This document shows, piece after piece, positions 24,548 to 37,238 of a stretch of DNA of 64,000 bases (the stretch's first letter is position 1; every line of letters starts with the position of its first letter). Origin of the DNA: Toxonevra muliebris (lineage: Eukaryota; Arthropoda; Insecta; Diptera; Pallopteridae); NCBI GenBank assembly GCA_963691655.1, contig OY829326.1, forward strand, positions 16,232,878 to 16,296,877, in the 5' to 3' direction. The notes under the pieces were generated by a model, which did no database searches, was not told the DNA's origin, and was given only the letters and a program-made list of their open reading frames with translations. The position numbers and the translations under genes were made by a program.

Positions 24548-25268
24548 TAGGTCCGTTCCCGTACTTTTTGGATTAAGTCTGGTAAACTGAGAGTAAACGA
24601 AAAACGCTCTCTCTGATACACAAAAATGCACAAAAGTACGGAAACGCACAAAACCACTTTTCTTGCCCGAAACAAAACGTCAAATTTTAACGACAGTTAA
24701 ATTCAAAAAACAAAGTTTCTGTGATATTTAATAAAACAAAAGTTATTAAATCTTACAAGAAAATAAATAAATAATGAAAAAATTAAACATAAATTGTTCG
24801 CCTGTCTACTTTTGTAGAATCTTCTGGTTCACAATCGCAATTTGCATTATTCAGAAATGGCAGAAGCTTCTACAACCTTAGAAGTTGAACAGACGATTGC
24901 GTCATTAACTTGTGGACAATGTAGTTAAAAATTAACTAATATACTGTTAATTAATTTTCAAATGTCTTTTAAACATTTTCCATTTTAAATATCACTTATT
25001 TTTCTAAAAATTCTTTATTTAGTTATTAATTTCAAATTTTCTATATATTTTCACAAAAGCAAAACAGCTGATAAATACAAAACAGCTGATTGTTTGACAC
25101 TTTTAACATTTTTACAGGAAGAAAAAGTGCGGGCTATTTCGTGCAAGAAGAAGAAGACATTTACTCTCTCATCTCTGCTCTCATTTGTAAATTTTTTGAG
25201 TAGGGAACGCTTTCTGGGCTGTTTTGGGCGAACGCGTTCACCCGCGTTGTAGTAGGGGAACGGAGCTA
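24548..25268 (+). mobile_element. MITE family C, copy 1 (about 720 bp)
   Basis: It begins TAGGTCCGTTCCCGTAC and ends with the inverse of TAGCTCCGTTCCCCTAC. The interior is closely similar to 27189-27841 read in reverse, sharing AAACAGCTGATTGTTTGACA, AAAAAGTGCGGGCTATTTCG and TTGTTCGCCTG. No frame codes for a transposase. It is non-autonomous. Confidence 0.75.
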
Positions 25269-27188
25269 ATAAATGTCTATGAATAATATAAAATTAAAAT
25301 CAAATTAAAAAAGAATAAATCCAAAAATATTTTTTTCTTATTTAAAATGAGCGTTAATTGGCGTTATGACCGTTTTTGTGATTCTTTCATTAAAATTTCA
25401 AAAGTAAAACGAAACCAAATTTTCATGTATAAGAAAATGCATAAAAAATCTCTTCGGTTTTTTTAACATTAGTATGAAAGCGAATGGGTAAACCTATAAA
25501 AAAAAAAACAAAGGGGAAAAATATGCTCATATAGTAAATGGGAATGGCATGGAAATGAGCGCCTGATCTGAAATATTTTTACAAAAATAAACCAAGATAT
25601 TGATTTAGTTCAATTGAAATGTAAGATTGAAATAAGCGCTGCAGGCTGAGCAATTGCTTATACCCCCAAAATGGTACGACCGAGAATGTAGCGTCAATTA
25701 AATAATAACGATTGTCAGCTTCAATGTAGTTCTTTTTCATATCCGCAATTGTCACTGAAAACAAAATCGTATATACGACTGACACGATGCTAAGCAAAAC
25801 TTTAGCGACACATTCTAAACGTAATGCTGATTTCTAAAAGTAACTGATTTTTAATCAAAACACGATTTTCATTGTTGAAAACCAAATATAACAAGAAATA
25901 ATTGTTGGGCCTTATGGCCGCTTTTAAGGCGGTCATAAAGCCTAAAAAATTAGGCGTTGCGACCGCTTCTACACTGGGCATTATGACCGTTTTCGGGGCG
26001 GTCGAATTACTGAAATAAAATTGCCTACGTAATATGGATAAATCCACCCTCACTGGAACGCGTCAAACATATTTAAGCGCCAAACTTTCCTCCAAAATCT
26101 GGGCTTAGACTTTCATCAGGGAGTAATTCGCCATAGAAAATGTTAGCCAAGAACTCAATTGTCAGCAGATATTGTATGAAATATGCAGGCAGAAACACAA
26201 GGGCCCAGCACTTTGGCAGGCGCTGCTCCGAAAAAGAGAAAAGCTAATCAACCTACGCAGTTTACTCAGCTCTAAACTATTTGCAAAAAATCTGCGTAAA
26301 TGAAAGGTCCTTTTTGTCGAAGTGACTAATAAAAGGGTCGTATGATTTGCCTGCTCTTTATATATTGTTGCTACTTAGTCACTTCGACAAAAAGGACGTT
26401 TCATTAACATTAGCAATGAAAAAATGAGTCAAAATAGATTTCGGTTTCATAGTCTCTAATAATAATAGGTATTATAAAAAAATGACTATTGTATTTGCAC
26501 AATATTTTTATTAGCGGCAGCCACTTTTTGCTTATTTTGTTTTATGAACATGCTGGTATGGTTGTTGGTGCATTTGCGCAAACAAACATTTACTCTCAAC
26601 GACCAATTACATTCTCGTAGCCTATCTAATTCCTATGTGCAGAAAAGTATTTTTATAATTTATGTATATTTTACAAACATCAAATGCAATTGTTGTAAAC
26701 TTATTTTCTGATGCTCCATGTTCAAACATAAAAAAGCACCAAAATTTAAAATTTTCTTATTGAAATAGCCAGTTGTCTTAAAGGAAGACCTTTTTAGTAA
26801 ATTTTTCGTATAGTTAATTAAAATTGAAACCATAAAGAGGCGGTAAGTTTTACAGTGACTGTTACACAGTGCTAGCCATAGCTGCCATCTTGATGGATTA
26901 TTATGTTAATTAAGCTTATCATTAACGAAACAAGCAGGGTTATTGCTTTTGCCCGATTTTTTTTTGGCATCCTTCAAGATTGATGAGGAAATTACTCTTT
27001 TATCAAATCACAATTTATTTAAATCAGATATTTTGAAAGAAATGCATATCAAATCAAAATCAGAAGTAGTCATTAAATCCGTTCCAAAATGAAACAAATT
27101 TGGTAATTAAACTTGTTGGTTTGCTTGCCTACTGCCTGCCTACCTGCTTGTAGGCCCTCACTTGTTTTTTTGTGACACCTTGAAATAT
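25269..27188. other. AT-rich spacer with small palindromic repeats
   Basis: No gene. It holds a cluster of palindromic TTATGACCGC / GCGGTCATAA motifs (25912-26010) and the 107-bp MITE at 26299-26405. The 83-residue minus frame at 25802-26053 runs through the palindromes and is not convincing. Confidence 0.4.
26299..26405. mobile_element. 107-bp MITE with 31-bp terminal inverted repeats (family B, copy 2)
   Basis: The left arm 26299-26329 (AATGAAAGGTCCTTTTTGTC...) and right arm 26375-26405 are inverted repeats with one mismatch over 31 bp. The 45-bp loop includes GATTTGCCTGCTCTTTATAT, shared with 53391-53411, which links it to the family B fragments. Confidence 0.75.
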
Positions 27189-27841
27189 TAGGTCCGTTCC
27201 CGTACTTTACCACGGGTGCACGAGTTTACCCAAAACAGCCCTAAACGTTCCCGTACACAAAAAACTTGCAAATGAGAGCGTAGATGAGGAAGTAATTGTC
27301 TTCTTCTTCTTGCACGAAATAGCCCGCACTTTTTCTTCGGGTAAAAATGTTAAAAGTGTCAAACAATCAGCTGTTTTGCTGTTTTGAAATTTATAAATAA
27401 ATAAAGAATTTTTGGAAAAATAAATGTTATTTAAAATGGAAAATGTTCAAAAGACATTTGAAAGTGTATTAATTGTAAATTTGTTAATTTTTAACTACAT
27501 TCTAAACATATTAATGGCGCAAGTGTCTGTTCAACTTCTGATGCTGTAGGAGCTTCTGCTATTTTTGAATAATGCAAATGGCGATGAACAATCTTCAGAA
27601 GTAGTCAGGCGAACAATTTATGTTTAATTTTTTCATTATTTATTTATTTTTATTTTATTAAATATCGCAGACACTTTGTTTTTAAATTTAACTGCCGCTA
27701 CAATTTGGCGTTTTGTTTCGTGCAAGAAAAGGGTTTTTTTTGCGTTCCCGTACTTTTGTGCATTTTTGTTTATAGCAGAGAGTAGTTTTTGTTTACTTTC
27801 AGTTTACCAAACTTTATCCAAAGACTACGGCAACAGACCTA
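27189..27841 (-). mobile_element. MITE family C, copy 2 (about 650 bp)
   Basis: An inverted copy of 24548-25268. Ends are TAGGTCCGTTCCCGTACTTT (left) and ...CAACAGACCTA (right). TATTA stands at both outer edges (27186-27190 and 27840-27844), suggesting a short AT-rich target duplication that overlaps the tips. It has no coding capacity. Confidence 0.75.
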
Positions 27842-28527
27842 TTATCTTTGCGTCAATCTTCTGTTAAGCAATTTGTTACTATTTTCTTTGTGTGTTTGTT
27901 AGCCTGTCTATTTGCCATTCATTTTTATATACTATTGTCATTGTTTTATTTTTATGTTTGTAATTGTTTTCTAATATAAAATAATGATTTTAAATAAGTT
28001 TATTCATTTTTTCTGTACAATTAATGTTAACCTAGAACGTAGTCGTCAGCGTTTTTAACATATATGTAATTATAACAATTGGAACTTAAATATAAAATTA
28101 TTTAAAATTATAATTCAACGCATTGTGGGTGCGACTATTTTTTCATATAAATTCAAATATTGGAAGGAAAAATTATTAGAGAGTTTATAGTTTTTTTATA
28201 TGATCCACAAATTTGTTTTAATAACCCTGCGGCAACAGGTGTAAGTAAACTACTGCAAGTAGAGAATACGTATTATGTTCGAAAAGTTCGAAAATTACTT
28301 GCAATAGCAAATGTGTGAGTGTATTAGTGAAAAGTGTGAATGTATTGAGTTTTTCGCACTTGCAACTTGCTCGTGCAACCAAGGTGTAAATGTCAATTGC
28401 GCTACGACATCTGTATTATAGTGAATTTCAGGCAAATTTAGCATTTCGTAGAAATGCGCCTGAAATGCGGAATTCCGCTATACAAAAACTGTCAAATGAA
28501 ATTCTGCATTTCAGACTGTTTTGTTCG
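27842..28527. other. AT-rich intergenic DNA
   Basis: I see nothing in it beyond short AT runs. Confidence 0.4.
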
Positions 28528-29237
28528 AGTGTATAGATGTTATGAGACTAAAAAACTTTATTCAACTTACAATATGATACTTAACAATAGTGAAAATAGT
28601 TCATTTGACAATATAACAGTTACGATAACATATGAAAAATAAAGAGTAATTCATGTTAATATAACTCTTAAATGTTATGTAAATATGTTACACTTCTAAA
28701 ACCCCTATTTCCGAATATCTTCCGCTTGAAATCCGCTTACAGGGTTCCGGTTGCGCTCACTCCTACGAAGTGGCTCCTTATCGGACGATTCACGACGAAG
28801 AGTTTTTGTATCGGTGGTAGCGGTGAAACTTCTCTCCACAGCCGGCTCCATAAGCGTTGTTAATTCTCGCCTATCGTCAGCGATAATGTTGTGAGGTATC
28901 TGCCCAGTACAGAGCTCGTCACCTCGCGGCTTAAGCGGGTTTTGATGTCATTTTTGATACCCAAATGCTGTGTTTACTACGTACGTAATTTTTCCAAGTG
29001 CTCTCACTATTTGACCTTGGCCCACGTGCATAATTGCGAGAGTAGATAAGCCGCTAGGAATGAAACTTTGTAGCCTTTTTATCTTCTAGTGTATAGATGT
29101 TATGAGACTAAAAAACTTTATTCAACTTACAATATGATACTTAATAATAGTGAAAATAGTTCATTTAACAATATAACAGTTACGAAAACATATGTAATAT
29201 AAAGAGTAATTCATGTTAATATAATTCTTAAATGTTA
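28528..29237 (-). mobile_element. Possible LTR-retroelement remnant between 150-bp direct repeats
   Basis: 28528-28677 and 29088-29237 are direct repeats of equal length differing at about seven positions. The 410 bp between them are distinctly GC-richer. On the minus strand they hold an open stretch ending in LRRSERNRNPVSGFQAEDIRK, then TAG. The RRSxRxRxPxxxF pattern is frequent near the C terminus of LTR-retroelement polyproteins. A short purine run (AAATAGGGG) sits just before the repeat, where a polypurine tract would be. The repeats lack clean TG...CA ends and a 5-bp duplication, so LTR status is inference. Confidence 0.4.
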
Positions 29238-29448
29238 AACGAAATGCACTTAAAATGCAGAAGGAACAGGAAAAATTTAAGATCTCTTACATTTTTTTAG
29301 ACATTTTGAATTTTGTTTTCATAACAACTGCCCTTGTAATATTTATTAAGTGAAAAAATAAAATAATGGAGTCGTAGAGTAACCCATTGTCATTCCTCTA
29401 ATTATCCATAATTGCTATATAAATTCTTGGTGTCCAAATCCAATTTGC

Positions 29449-30074
29449 TCTGTTTACGTACTTTTCCAACAAAAACTTGCAGGGAGAGAGTAAAAGAAAG
29501 ATTGAGAAAAAAATTTCATAAAAAGAAACTATCAGAAAAAGTACGTTAAGAAAACTATTAAAAACTTTCAACTAAACAGTTGATCCATTTTTTTGACAAT
29601 TAATTTTTAGCGCGAAAAAATATTGTGCAGTTTATAATTTAATTTAATTGATCTAAAGAGTAATTTGTTGAAATCATTTCGTGTGACACACTTGCATTCA
29701 CAAATACTTCAATTTTTCAAGCCACAAATTCACTTTAACAAATTTAACAACAAAATTATTGTTGGCCTTTTCATATTTGACAGTTCTTTTTTTCGGCAGC
29801 TAAAAATTTGTGAAAGTAGAAATTTACAGAAACATTCAATCATGGTAGAAGTATTTAGAGGTAGATGCATTTTTTCAAAAAGTAGCCATTTTGAGTTTTT
29901 GTCAAAATGCATCTACCTTCTTAATTCTTCTGCCATGCTTTCAACTACTTTTTTCTCTCGCACATTCTTACGCTCTCGTTTTTCTCACTCGTTGAAAGTT
30001 TTTCGAGTACGTGAACACTTTTCCAGTGAAAACTATTAATAATTGTTAACAATTTTTCATACGTGAACAGACCT
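29449..30074. mobile_element. Diverged relative of MITE family C
   Basis: The right end CGTGAACAGACCTATTG inverts to CAATAGGTCTGTTCACG, which resembles the family C tip. The left end, TGCTCTGTTTACGTAC, is a degraded version. The interior has inverted segments (GATGCATTTTT near 29863 and AAAATGCATCTAC near 29905). Confidence 0.45.
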
Positions 30075-32764
30075 ATTGAAAGTCTACATTTTTATTTATT
30101 TTTATTTACACAAAACACACACAAAATTTCTTCTTCTTCTCCAAACTTATAAAATGTCAAAAAACGAATTTGAAATTTTTATCGTGTGGCCACCAATATT
30201 TGAAATTCAGAATTTCAACGAAGTTAACTCTCGTGTGTCCGCAATATTAGCGAACAATTTTTTATATGAAATTTACGTTTAGTGAAAAAATAAAAGTAGA
30301 CAATGAATAGAGCTGACTGAAATACGCAGCGAACGTACGCAAACCTGTGTCTATTTTGACATTGCGTAAAGAGAGAAATTTGAGGGAGGAGAGTTTGTGA
30401 AGCTAAATAACGATAATTTAATTGAATTGGTGCTAGAAACTGATAGTACGCTGTGCTCCATTTCAGTCAAGAGTTGTGTACGAGTGCGCTGCGTAATTTC
30501 GCGATTACGTATTACGCACTTGTTTATGCTGGGTTGTAAGTCAGTTTCTGCAGTCGCTGCAGCGGGATCGCTGGTGTTGGCATCACCTGTGCTATACTTA
30601 CGTTCAATATGTAGTTCTTGGCAACTTAAAAAAGTTTTCTTAGAAATCAAACTATTAAAACATTATTTCTATTTTTGCATTTCATTTATATGGGAAGTGC
30701 TCTTCAGTAATGTTTGTCGATTGACATAATCGTTTCAAATGATTTAAAATCAATCGAGTAGAATTTTTGTTAAAATAACTTTGGAATTTCGTTTGTATGA
30801 GAGGTGCCACACTCATTTATGCAATATCAACCTAACTGGCGATATGATAGAAAATATCAAACTGATACAAATTTTTAGTTAATATTCCCATATTTTCATT
30901 TAAATTTATATTTAGTGCTATTTAACTCGCATGACAAAAAAAAAAAAAAAAAAAAAATACACTTAAATCGTTATTCCTTTTTAACAAAGAATTATACACA
31001 TATCTGATTAGATTAGATGATTACAAAGAATTCCGAAGATAATTGTCAAAAACACATTAAAAGGTTTTGAAATATGGAAATCTGCTTCGCTATCGATATC
31101 ATCGACCTCAAAAACTGTACCAAAAGTGATTTTGAGTTGTTAGTTACAAATGGTTTTCCAAAATATCGCCACCTCATGCTGAAAGCTTCTGTAAATCACG
31201 TTTTATTGTTAGATATAGCTTGTTATACAATTTATTTCCAAATTAGCTGATTGAATTAATAAGAAAACTATATCCTTCAGTTCGTTGCTTAAATCTTTCG
31301 ATTACCAATTTTTTTTTAATAATTTCACTTTCATTTCTACTGACAAGAAAAGTTACTAAAAACCATATACAAGATTACTTACAATTATTACTTTGCCACA
31401 CCTACACAACGCAACTAATATTAAACTATTAAAGGGCAATGTACGTTTGTTTTTTTATGTTCATCTTGTTTTTTAACAACTTTTCAAATCACATACAGAG
31501 TGAATCAGACGCAGTTAAACGCACATATTTTACACAACTCTTTAGCAATTTATAGATATATACTCAATTTATTCATGCAACGCTCACTGTACTCGTATAA
31601 AAAATACAGTGAGTGTTGCATGTGCAGTAAAGAAAAAATCAAAAATCAACGATACTTGGAGTGCGCCTTCAAAATGCTTCAAAAAAAAATGTTGGTGCTG
31701 AAGTATTTAGAGTACGTGAAACTTTCGCTTTTTATAATGACGTAAAGAAATGAAATACGTACATATATGGTTGTATGTATGTATGCATATTGCTCAAAGG
31801 TGTTTTCCCCATATATGCACTCATGTACATATAGAGGTATACAAACATTTGTACATATAGACAGTGCATGTTTCTCTTGAATATTTGAATAAGTGTGAAT
31901 ATAGTTTCAGATGCATCTTATTGTCATTCAATTTGATTTGGACATAGATAGGTACATATGTACATATATAAGTACATAATTTGAAAAGAAAGGTGTTCCC
32001 TTTTTGTATTTTTTTTTGCAGTTTAAAACAATACACCAAACATAAAACGTGCTGATACTGATGACTGGCTGATGCTGCAAAATGATTTGTTCAACAAGTT
32101 TTTTATTTAGTTGTTGCTTTGTTTTCGCAATTGGTGTTGTACTGTTGTTAAACATTTAGCAATAAAACTTAATTCATTTGTGGCATATGCAAATGATGCC
32201 AGTGTCGCATGTCAAAATGTTAACCACACGATGTCTTACAATTAATTTTGTTTGCATTGCGAATGAATTTATAATTAATTTTAACATTTTTAATGAAAGG
32301 TGAGTGAAATTGTTGTTAAAAAAAGTTTTAATTGAACTGTGCAATTTTAAGACATTTTAAAATTAAGACTACTAGATGTGAACGAAAAATAATAAAAATG
32401 ACAGAAAAAAGCTTTTAAAAAATATTTGTTTATCCTTTGATGTTTGGTCTGAAACATTTAAATTTATTGACAATGTTATAGTTAAGAATTATAAATAAAA
32501 AAAATTATAATAGCTTGTTTCTTTTGTCACATATGTTTGGAGTGGAAATTAATTAATGTAGTCCATGCCCATATTACATATTTTTGGATATTAAACAATT
32601 TTCTTACGAAAATGAAACAATTATTTTAAATAACAAATTAAGACCATATCTGTCATTACGCGATTGGCTGTTTGGAGTTACAATTCCCTCCCCCCTTTTT
32701 TACACTTGAAAGTTTGTCATTGCCACCCAAGAGGTGGTGTCGTGTTGAACAATTTTAATCTTTG
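30075..32764. other. AT-rich intergenic DNA
   Basis: No gene is supported. Open frames of 60-110 codons here lack recognisable domains. A poly-A run lies at about 30937-30957 and TACATATA-rich DNA at 31740-31980. Confidence 0.4.
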
Positions 32765-32870
32765 ATTTTTGAGCGTAACGAGGTTTGCATCCGGGCACCC
32801 CTGCGTTGCAGTCCAACACACTAATAACTAGGATACAGTGATATACTCATAAGGTTATGTACCTATATAA
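32690..32870 (-). mobile_element. Candidate tRNA-derived SINE fragment
   Basis: On the minus strand the segment reads TCCTAGTTATTAGTGTGTTGG, in part, then ACTGCAACG and GGATGCAAACC. This layout mimics a tRNA A box, an anticodon-like loop and a B box (consensus GGTTCGANTCC). Base pairing is too poor for a functional tRNA. An inverted CCACCTCTTGGGTGG hairpin follows. A SINE head is the best explanation, at low confidence. Confidence 0.3.
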
Positions 32871-33219
32871 AAAATGTGTCGTCTACAGTGTAACATCACC
32901 ATACAATAGGTGGTCAAAACAAGAAAAAACAGTCATAGAGCGATAAAATTTAAAAAGCCACATCTTCGAATCTCATATGAATGTTTTGGCTATAAAAACA
33001 TATGGTGCAAAAATAAACCTAATCCCACCACGGCCACGCCCACCTCCAAATATAAAAATTTGTTGTTATTTGGATATTTTATACCAATAATCATTGCAAA
33101 AAGTAGGTATAATCCGATTAATGCCGCACCTACCTTCCGCACAAATCTGCAAAAAAAAAAAACCGATAAAAAATGAAAAGCATATTTCATTTTTGTAGAC
33201 ACATATTTATTTCATTATA

Positions 33220-33850
33220 CATTAAACAATCTCATTCACTTTCATCCGATGACTGACTTGAAATAAAATATTCCAAATCTATATTCGAGTCATAACTAAT
33301 TTCTGCATCATTTGTGTTATCTCGTTAAGCAAATCTTGTAAATTAACTTCAGCTGAGACTTCTGAAGTAACAATTGGGTATGGAAGTAGTTCATTTTTTG
33401 CTTTCTTCAGTCTTTTGTAGCTTGGAAAGCAATTAGGGTAGATTGAATTTACATCTGATCGTAATCGTGATCGTTGTTGTATTATTTCACCGATAAATCT
33501 AAATTATAGAACAAAGCCAGTGCTTGGTTAATTGGGAAAGACTTGTCGTTCGTATTATTTTTATTTTCCTTTTGTACTTTTATTTCCTCATGCGGATATG
33601 CTCTAAGTAAGTTTTTCATTCGTCAACGTTTTGTTTTTTCAGATGCATCTTCATACCGAACTTGATGCCTACCGCCGCTTGTGCTAGGTTCCTATGGAAA
33701 TAAAATCCGAGTAAAAATTTGAGTCACGCCAAACATGGTGCTTTTCTTCAAACTTCACTTCCATCCTTCCAGCTTTAGACCATTTTTCAGAAATTTTGCT
33801 AATACCATGTTTGAGGTATTTTCTTATGGTATCGCTTTTTTTTTTGATAT
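33220..33850 (-). pseudogene. Decayed coding remnant, probably of a transposable element
   Basis: On the minus strand, interrupted frames read IRKYLKHGISKISEKWSKAG, then, after a stop, RPSTSGGRHQVRYEDASEKT followed by KR, then a stop and RMKNLLRAYPHEEIKVQ. The xSExTKRR(x)Rxxxx pattern recalls poorly characterised proteins encoded by mobile elements in metazoans. Multiple stops show it is dead. The family is not named. Confidence 0.4.
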
Positions 33851-36122
33851 TACTATATGTTTTACAACAAATTTTTCAATTTGTGTACTTGAGGCTGCTG
33901 TTGCTTAGCCAAATGTAGAAAATTTCTCTTATTTTTTAATGAAGATGCCACTAGAAAAAAATTAAAAAAAAAAAACCTTTTATATATATATATATATATA
34001 TATGCGTTCCAACATATATATTTTTCAATTATATGTTTTTTGCTTGCAAATCTTACAAGTAAAAATTTATCCAGTGAAAACTTGAAAGTTCTTTTATAGC
34101 GAGCTGTTACTTAAATCTCTCAAACGAAGAACGCCTTACGGACAAACCTGATGATAATTTGTACAAACTTTTTGTACAGTTGTACAGGAACAAACCTATT
34201 AATATAATTTTAACCCATTAAGACTCATAAATGAAAGTTTTGAATAGTTTTTCGACGTATGCTATGTTAACTTATGAAAGTCTTCTAGAAAACGAGCAAT
34301 ATGCCTATACAAAATGAAAGAATGGCAAATATTTGCTATCGAGGCAGCAACCGAATTCTTGCACCTTCTGCTAAACTTAATGAAAGCATCTCCCTAATGT
34401 CTCGGCTGGTCAAAATTCCCAGAAATGCTCTCGTCCATGTCGGATACTCAGATTGTTGCCAAAATTTAAAGTTAGCAAATTATGTTTGCCATTTTATTAA
34501 AATGTTTTCAATACATTAAATATGAATTCAATCCATGCATTTAATGGTAAAATTTTATGAATATTAAATATGCAATCCATAAATATTTATTTAATTTTTG
34601 GTTTTTTTGGGCGTTTTAATTTAACAATCGTTTCTTTGAAAACATCAAATAAAATTATATGTCAAATTTATGATGGCGTATGCAAAAATATTGAATTATG
34701 AATAGTGGAGCCACCAAACTTTCAGCGTAAAATTCTCATTCTTCCTTTGCTTTTAATTTGCCTGATCTAAAAATTAATTATTATTAAAATTAACAAAGAA
34801 TTAAAAAAAGCTCACTATAGCGCTATATAACTATAGTTATTTATTTAAAGAATTCCCCAAATAGTTTTTTTCCTACTTTAAAAAAATATTATTGTAGGAA
34901 TTTTGCTTCTCAGATTTACAATAATTAATTAATAAAAAACATGCGCAAAGTCTAAATTTTGTAAATTAATAATAATCATTTTGTTTTTCTTCATATTTAG
35001 CTTTGTAAAAATAATAGAGTTGGGGAGAAAAAATAATGTTGGTAATATTTAAAAAAAAAAAAAAAAATCTGTGACATTTGTGTTCTTACTGCAATGTATG
35101 TTTAGAAGTGTTGATAGCGGTGAAAGGGAAGTGTTTTTTTTCGGTTGTTCCCAAACATTTGGTAGAATTTATACACGCATTTTTGCGAATTAAAATTATC
35201 AAAACACAAACGACTTTTACAACAATTAATTATCAATTAAATCAATGAAAAAAAGACTTTCGCCTTCTTTGATGTTTTTATTGTTCAATGCAAATGCACA
35301 AACTGTGTTAAAGACCTTAACTGTGCCAAAAATGAATAAAGATAATAAATAAAAACTATGAATTCGCATTTGATTTTAATGATAATGGCGTTAATATTAA
35401 CGATGATGATGATACAAAATTTCAGTTTCACTTCGAAGACAATCAAAAATTTAATTTCTTTTGCTTATTCGTAATTTAAGCAAACAAAATTTATGCAAAA
35501 AAAAAAAAAAAAAAAATATTAAGCTTTTTAAAATTCTAGAAACAGGAATCACATACAAAACACATATCACTATCTTAATTTGCTAAAGTCCTAACACACG
35601 CATTTTTCAAAATTTTACAAAAAGCATTCCTATATTTCGAGTATTGTTCCAGAATTTGTAATTTAAACTAAAAGAACAGATCGTAAGTTTTCGGTGTGTC
35701 TCCAAAATTTTCACGCTTTCATAACCCATCAAAAACTCGATAATGAAAAATTTAATGTTAGGGCTTAATAAATTAAGATTACGATATGTATGTTAAGTGT
35801 TTGCTCTATATAAAAATAATTATCAACTTTTTATTAAAAATAATACATATGTAGTCGTTATTGTTTTTATAGATTGTAAATATTTTTTTATTAATATTTT
35901 TATTATTATATTTTTTCATTCCACAATTAAATGTAAAAATACTTAAAATTTTCTGCGTTTTTGTTTTTATCGTTTCACTTAATTTTGTAAAATTTGTGGT
36001 GTGACTAACAACATTATCAATGCAACATTTTCAATTGAAAACGGCGTAAGCAACGATGCATATCAAATTTTTTCATACATACAAAAATACTTAAAAACAA
36101 ATTTCAAATGCATTCTCTAATG
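33851..36122. other. AT-rich intergenic DNA
   Basis: No supportable gene. It includes a (TA)n run at about 33981-34002 and A-runs at about 35050 and 35498. Confidence 0.4.
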
Positions 36123-37238
36123 CAGCGGATTCCAAACTTTTTGGATCGAAGAACACTTTGCAAAATTATTAACTTTTTTTTAATAAGTTATAAGGTTGTG
36201 TTTTTAAAAATATACATTCATCTAAAGAGTAAGAGTAAAATGAAATTATGTATATTCTTCTATTTTTGATTCTTTGAATTTTTTTTTCTTTGAAAGAATT
36301 CAATATGAGGCTCAATATTTTTGCTTTAGACCAGAGTCAGTCATTAAACCAATTTCATAGTCACATGCGCTGAGATCCACTGCCTTCGATGTAATAACAA
36401 AATGAATTTTAATCCAAGAGTTATCCTCAGGGGTCTTTGGAAAATATTGTAATGTCTTGCTTGTAAGTCATGTAAGTGTTCTAAAATTACTTTGGAGGTT
36501 TTATCATCCATCTACTTTAGATTTTATTTCGATTAAACTGGTCTAATGTCGAAAATAAAATCCTGAACTATAATTTTTTATCAATAGATGCAATATTATC
36601 TTTTACGTTAAAAATTGTTGTGTTTTTTAATTGTAGTGATAAAATAATTTCATTTCATTAAAAATATCTGCTAAACTCGCAGCAAGTACAAATCATGAAA
36701 AATTTGTTAATAAATCAATAAAAGATATTATATAAAATATTTATATATACAGTGGACACTCGGAATTCTTAAGTAGCCCAAAAACAAACTACTTAAGTAT
36801 TCCGACTCCTTAAGATTTTTGGATTTTCTTAAAATCTTTTTTTTTTTTCAATGCTTCATACATTTCATGCATTTATTAATTATTTTTCTAAGCTTCATAG
36901 TCGTACATACATTGTACGCAGTAGAATTTTTTTTAGCTAAAATCACTAAAAGCTAGAAGAACAATCGAAATATAATTTAATTCCAAACTTACTCATAAAA
37001 CTTAAGTCAAATCTTAAGATTTTAGGAAGTTGCATACAAGTCAGAAATTGCTTAAGTTTTCTGGACAATTAAGATTTCCGAACTTAAGAATACCGAGCGT
37101 TCACTGTATATCTTATTTTTTTTTATTTTAAAGAGCGAATAAAATCATAAATAAAAATTCTTTTATCTCACGAGATTTTTACTTGTTTATCTTCAACGGA
37201 ACACCAGTGTTCCACGGAACATAGTTTGGGAACCGCAA
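36123..37238. mobile_element. Non-autonomous hAT-type element with 8-bp target duplication
   Basis: CTCTAATG stands on both sides (36115-36122 and 37239-37246), an 8-bp duplication typical of hAT. The tips are CAGCGGATTCCAAACTTTTT and the inverse of GGGAACCGCAA (TTGCGGTTCCC), close to the common hAT tip CAGNGGTTCCCAAAC. Sub-terminal GAACAC motifs are also inverted. It has no transposase frame. It is itself interrupted by the TA-flanked element at 36750-37106. Confidence 0.85.
36750..37106. mobile_element. 357-bp Tc1/mariner (pogo-like) MITE nested in the hAT element
   Basis: TA flanks both ends (36748-36749 and 37107-37108). The tips are CAGTGGACACTCGGAATTCT and, inverted, CAGTGAACGCTCGGTATTCT, matching at 17 of 20. 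CTTAAG motifs recur through the body. TA duplication and a CAGT...CTCGG tip fit the pogo branch. It is non-coding. Confidence 0.8.

Noticed and set aside
32775..32845. tRNA-Cys (GCA) gene
   Set aside because: The anticodon-like loop CTGCAAC is present, but the anticodon and acceptor stems do not pair. At most it is a SINE head.
32990..33202. 70-residue hydrophobic minus-strand frame as a membrane peptide
   Set aside because: It arises from AT-rich DNA with a non-ATG start. Hydrophobic residues are expected from T-rich codons.
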